Positions 4,548 through 6,246 of a stretch of 6,246 nucleotides of DNA are shown here, piece after piece; position 1 is the stretch's first letter, and every line of letters starts with the position of its first letter. Made by a program: the position numbers and the translations under genes. This DNA is from Candidatus Colwellbacteria bacterium GWA2_46_10 (GTDB taxonomy: Bacteria > Patescibacteriota > Minisyncoccia > UBA6257 > Colwellbacteraceae). Below the pieces are notes generated by a model. It was not told the DNA's origin and did no database searches. It saw only the letters and a program-made list of their open reading frames with translations. The stretch covers positions 1-6,246 of the forward strand of contig MHIS01000008.1 in assembly GCA_001817635.1 (NCBI GenBank), read 5' to 3'.

Positions 4548-4564
4548 TAGTGCTGAAAGCACTA
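4548..4564. promoter_or_regulatory. 7-bp inverted repeat upstream of the DUF5343-HEPN pair
   Basis: TAGTGCT and AGCACTA are separated by GAA, a perfect 7-3-7 inverted repeat ending 44 nt before the first gene. No T-run follows, so it is not a terminator. Its size and place suit an operator for an autoregulated gene pair, but no convincing promoter can be drawn next to it. Confidence 0.35.
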
Positions 4565-4608
4565 AACGTGGCAAAAAGATACCGTTTCTTGCCTAATTTT
4601 ATCGACGG

Positions 4609-5223
4609 ATGCATAATTCAGCTATCATGAATTATCCATATACACTCAACATGAAAAGTTTGAAAACTGTTATACAACAGATACCGAAAACGGGCGTTCC
4701 CGCGAAGTTTACTCAAGGCCATCTAAAGAGCATGGGGTATAAGAGTACAAACGATAGGAGGATAATAACGGTCCTAAAGGCAATAGGATTTCTAGACGGT
4801 AGTGGGACGCCTACTGAAGCATATAAAGGATATAGAGGAGGAGGCGCTGAGACCGTTATGGCTAACGCTGTTAAGTCTACGTATAAAGAGCTGTTCAACC
4901 TCTACCCGAATGCGAACGGGAAAGACGAGGAAAGCCTAACGCACTTCTTCGCTACTCGTACTAATAGCGGAGAGAGAGTTCAGAAAGTAATGGTGCAAAC
5001 ATTCAAAACATTATGTGAATTGGGGAATTTTTCAGATACGGAACAGGATTTTTCGGAGCCAGAGGAGGATTTGGCTAGTGGAGCCGTTGTTCCCAAGAGA
5101 GAAAAGAAGGGTGGTTTCCCTCTAAATATAAACATAGAACTGCAGATGCCTCCCACAGATGACCCTAAAATTTACGAAGCCTTTTTTAAGGCTATGAAGA
5201 AGCATCTTCTAGATGAAGAATGA
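4609..5223 (+). CDS. DUF5343 domain protein
   Basis: The 204-aa protein matches the DUF5343 pattern as I know it. NYPYTLNMKSLK lies at 8-19, TGVPAKFTQGHLKSMGYKS at 28-46, NDRRIITVLKAIGFLD at 48-63, and YKELFNLYP at 92-100. ESLTHFFATRTNSGERVQKVM (108-128) and FKTLCELGNF (132-141) follow. The arrangement suggests two winged-helix-like DNA-binding modules. A charged linker (142-169) leads to a C-terminal tail INIELQMPPTDDPKIYEAFF (174-193) typical of this family. The function of DUF5343 is not established. The HEPN-like gene behind it overlaps by 11 nt, which suggests a regulator or antitoxin partnered with a possible RNase. The start could also be the ATG at 4627, just before YPYTLN; neither has a good Shine-Dalgarno. 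Confidence 0.82.
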   Translation: MHNSAIMNYPYTLNMKSLKTVIQQIPKTGVPAKFTQGHLKSMGYKSTNDRRIITVLKAIGFLDGSGTPTEAYKGYRGGGAETVMANAVKSTYKELFNLYPNANGKDEESLTHFFATRTNSGERVQKVMVQTFKTLCELGNFSDTEQDFSEPEEDLASGAVVPKREKKGGFPLNINIELQMPPTDDPKIYEAFFKAMKKHLLDEE

Positions 5224-5752
5224 ACAGAAAATCAAAGATTTTTTACGTAAGAAAGAACTTTTCGAGAAAGACGCCCACAAAATCTTAGGGACTCACGAAG
5301 AGTCTAGGTCCAGGATAATAACACTCAATGTTAGTTATGATAAGTTATCTTCGCTCAATCTTAAGCAGGATGACCTATTCAGGCAAGCCCTCACATGCGT
5401 TGAGCGTGAGTGCTATCGTGCCGCTCATATTATGAGTTGGGCAGCGTTAATGGATTTTTTAGAGGAGAAAGTCTTTGAAGATGGCGGTAGGAAGATTAAA
5501 AAAGAAAGACCAAACTGGAAAGTTAATTCCCCAGAGGATTTAAGAGAAGAGATTAACGAATATCAAATCGTAGAAGCCTTAAGGTCCCTAGGTCTTTGTG
5601 CAAAGTCTGAAATGAAAGCACTCCACGGCCTACTGAATAAACGTAATGAGTGTGCACACCCAACAGACTATTACCCCGGCCTAAATGATACACTCGGCTA
5701 TATTACGGAGATAATAAATAGGACAGAAACCCTAAAACACAAGCGACTCTAA
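5213..5752 (+). CDS. HEPN-like protein, candidate RNase partner of DUF5343
   Basis: The 179-aa protein is mostly helical. Residues 55-90 (LFRQALTCVERECYRAAHIM, then SWAALMDFLEEKV) resemble the first helical pair of HEPN domains. Residues 134-150 (MKALHGLLNKRNECAHP) end in R144-X4-H149, the HEPN catalytic signature found in metal-independent RNases of toxin-antitoxin, abortive-infection and CRISPR systems. The final helix is about 157-172. Known HEPN toxins cut RNA as dimers; that this one does so is inferred. A nearby Asn (N145) supports an active form. Residues 1-40 are charged and possibly coiled. Its ATG lies within the last codons of the DUF5343 gene (11-nt overlap, no Shine-Dalgarno), so translation depends on the upstream gene, the arrangement expected when partner levels must match. 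A non-catalytic HEPN role remains possible. Confidence 0.72.
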   Translation: MKNEQKIKDFLRKKELFEKDAHKILGTHEESRSRIITLNVSYDKLSSLNLKQDDLFRQALTCVERECYRAAHIMSWAALMDFLEEKVFEDGGRKIKKERPNWKVNSPEDLREEINEYQIVEALRSLGLCAKSEMKALHGLLNKRNECAHPTDYYPGLNDTLGYITEIINRTETLKHKRL

Positions 5753-5820
5753 CTCTTTGGTACTTTTGGATTCATTAGGGGACATAAAACAGGGGGGTAT
5801 CGTGATTAGTTAGATGGGAT

Positions 5821-6132
5821 TTACGGTGTTATGCCCCTCAAGAACTCTTCGGCATTTGCGTGCCCTTCAGGAGTGAAGGAGTATGTTTTTTTATACACTC
5901 CCCCCACTCGAATCATCTTCCCTTCTTTTTTTATCTCTTCAAGAGCATCAGCCAACCATCGTTGCACATGTCTTTCGTCAATGGTGCCAGACACATTATA
6001 TCTATCTGTAATATATTGTTTCGAGGCACACATAAGGATAATGCCTTCGCCGCTGTCTAATTTCACCGATATTCGAGTCCAGTACATACCTCTCTTAAAT
6101 TCGTAGTGAACCTGCTCTGGTATAAACTCCAT
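5821..6132 (-). CDS. Hypothetical 103-aa protein
   Basis: I do not recognise this protein. It begins MEFIPEQVHYEFKRGMYWTR, followed by a strand pair (RISVKLDSGEGIILMCASKQ, 20-39). A helix follows (DERHVQRWLADALEEIKKEG, 52-71), then a strand-turn (RVGGVYKKTYSFTPEG, 75-90) and a short helix (ANAEEFLRG). The helix plus beta-hairpin order could be a winged-helix fold, but no family match is claimed. It has no signal peptide or membrane segment. It runs opposite and convergent to the DUF5343-HEPN operon, with 68 nt between them. Start choice: a consensus extended -10 box ends 8 nt before the ATG at 6132, implying a leaderless mRNA. The alternative ATG at residue 16 has GAGAGG only one base in front, too close to act. 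Confidence 0.65.
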   Translation of the reverse strand: MEFIPEQVHYEFKRGMYWTRISVKLDSGEGIILMCASKQYITDRYNVSGTIDERHVQRWLADALEEIKKEGKMIRVGGVYKKTYSFTPEGHANAEEFLRGITP

Positions 6133-6140
6133 ATACCATG

Positions 6141-6149
6141 ATTATAGCA
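6141..6149 (-). promoter_or_regulatory. Consensus extended -10 promoter of the 103-aa gene
   Basis: TGCTATAAT on the minus strand is a perfect extended -10 element. The hexamer 17 nt upstream (GAACCT) is not a -35. Only 8 nt separate it from the ATG, so the transcript would begin at or next to the start codon. The remaining 97 nt to the window edge hold nothing I can identify. Confidence 0.55.
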
Positions 6150-6246
6150 AAACACTTGGCATTAGGTTCGTGCGTCGTTAAGTAGACTCGAGCTTAGTCC
6201 AACCCCCACTAAAACCAACCCCTCCCTCAATGTATTCATATAATTC

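Overview
The window looks like chromosomal DNA of a small-genome bacterium of the Candidate Phyla Radiation (Patescibacteria, Parcubacteria-like). This is inferred from the ECF sigma factor coupled to a DUF5667 membrane protein, five tRNA genes that all lack an encoded CCA end, an intron inside a tRNA gene, several candidate leaderless genes and very tight gene packing. No rRNA or other phylogenetic marker is present, so the assignment is tentative.

Layout. 1-1110 (minus): a sigma-70 family (ECF-like) factor and, overlapping its end, a DUF5667 protein that runs off the left edge. 1209-1808: a Nudix hydrolase gene (plus) flanked by two imperfect 28-nt direct repeats. 1853-2406 (minus): a GC-rich, foreign-looking gene for a 121-aa protein of unknown function, with a strong Shine-Dalgarno, a structured leader and three hairpins behind it. 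2497-3083: a divergent tRNA cluster. On the minus strand lie tRNA-Phe(GAA), split by a 210-nt group I intron, then tRNA-Arg(TCT). On the plus strand lie tRNA-Arg(CCT) and tRNA-Pro(TGG). 3085-4324 (plus): a histidine phosphatase starting 1 nt after tRNA-Pro, then an overlapping glycerophosphodiester phosphodiesterase. 4402-4473: tRNA-His(GTG). 4609-5752 (plus): an overlapping gene pair, a DUF5343 protein followed by a HEPN-like protein with an R-X4-H motif, resembling a toxin-antitoxin or abortive-infection module. 5821-6132 (minus): an unrecognised 103-aa protein with an extended -10 promoter directly in front of its start.

The two most notable items are the group I intron in tRNA-Phe, for which splice sites, P1, P10, P3, P7 and P8 can all be paired by eye, and the DUF5343-HEPN pair. 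A recurring theme is genes without usable Shine-Dalgarno sequences: two start 8 nt after a TGnTAnAAT-type extended -10 box, and one starts 1 nt after a tRNA 3' end, which suggests leaderless translation.
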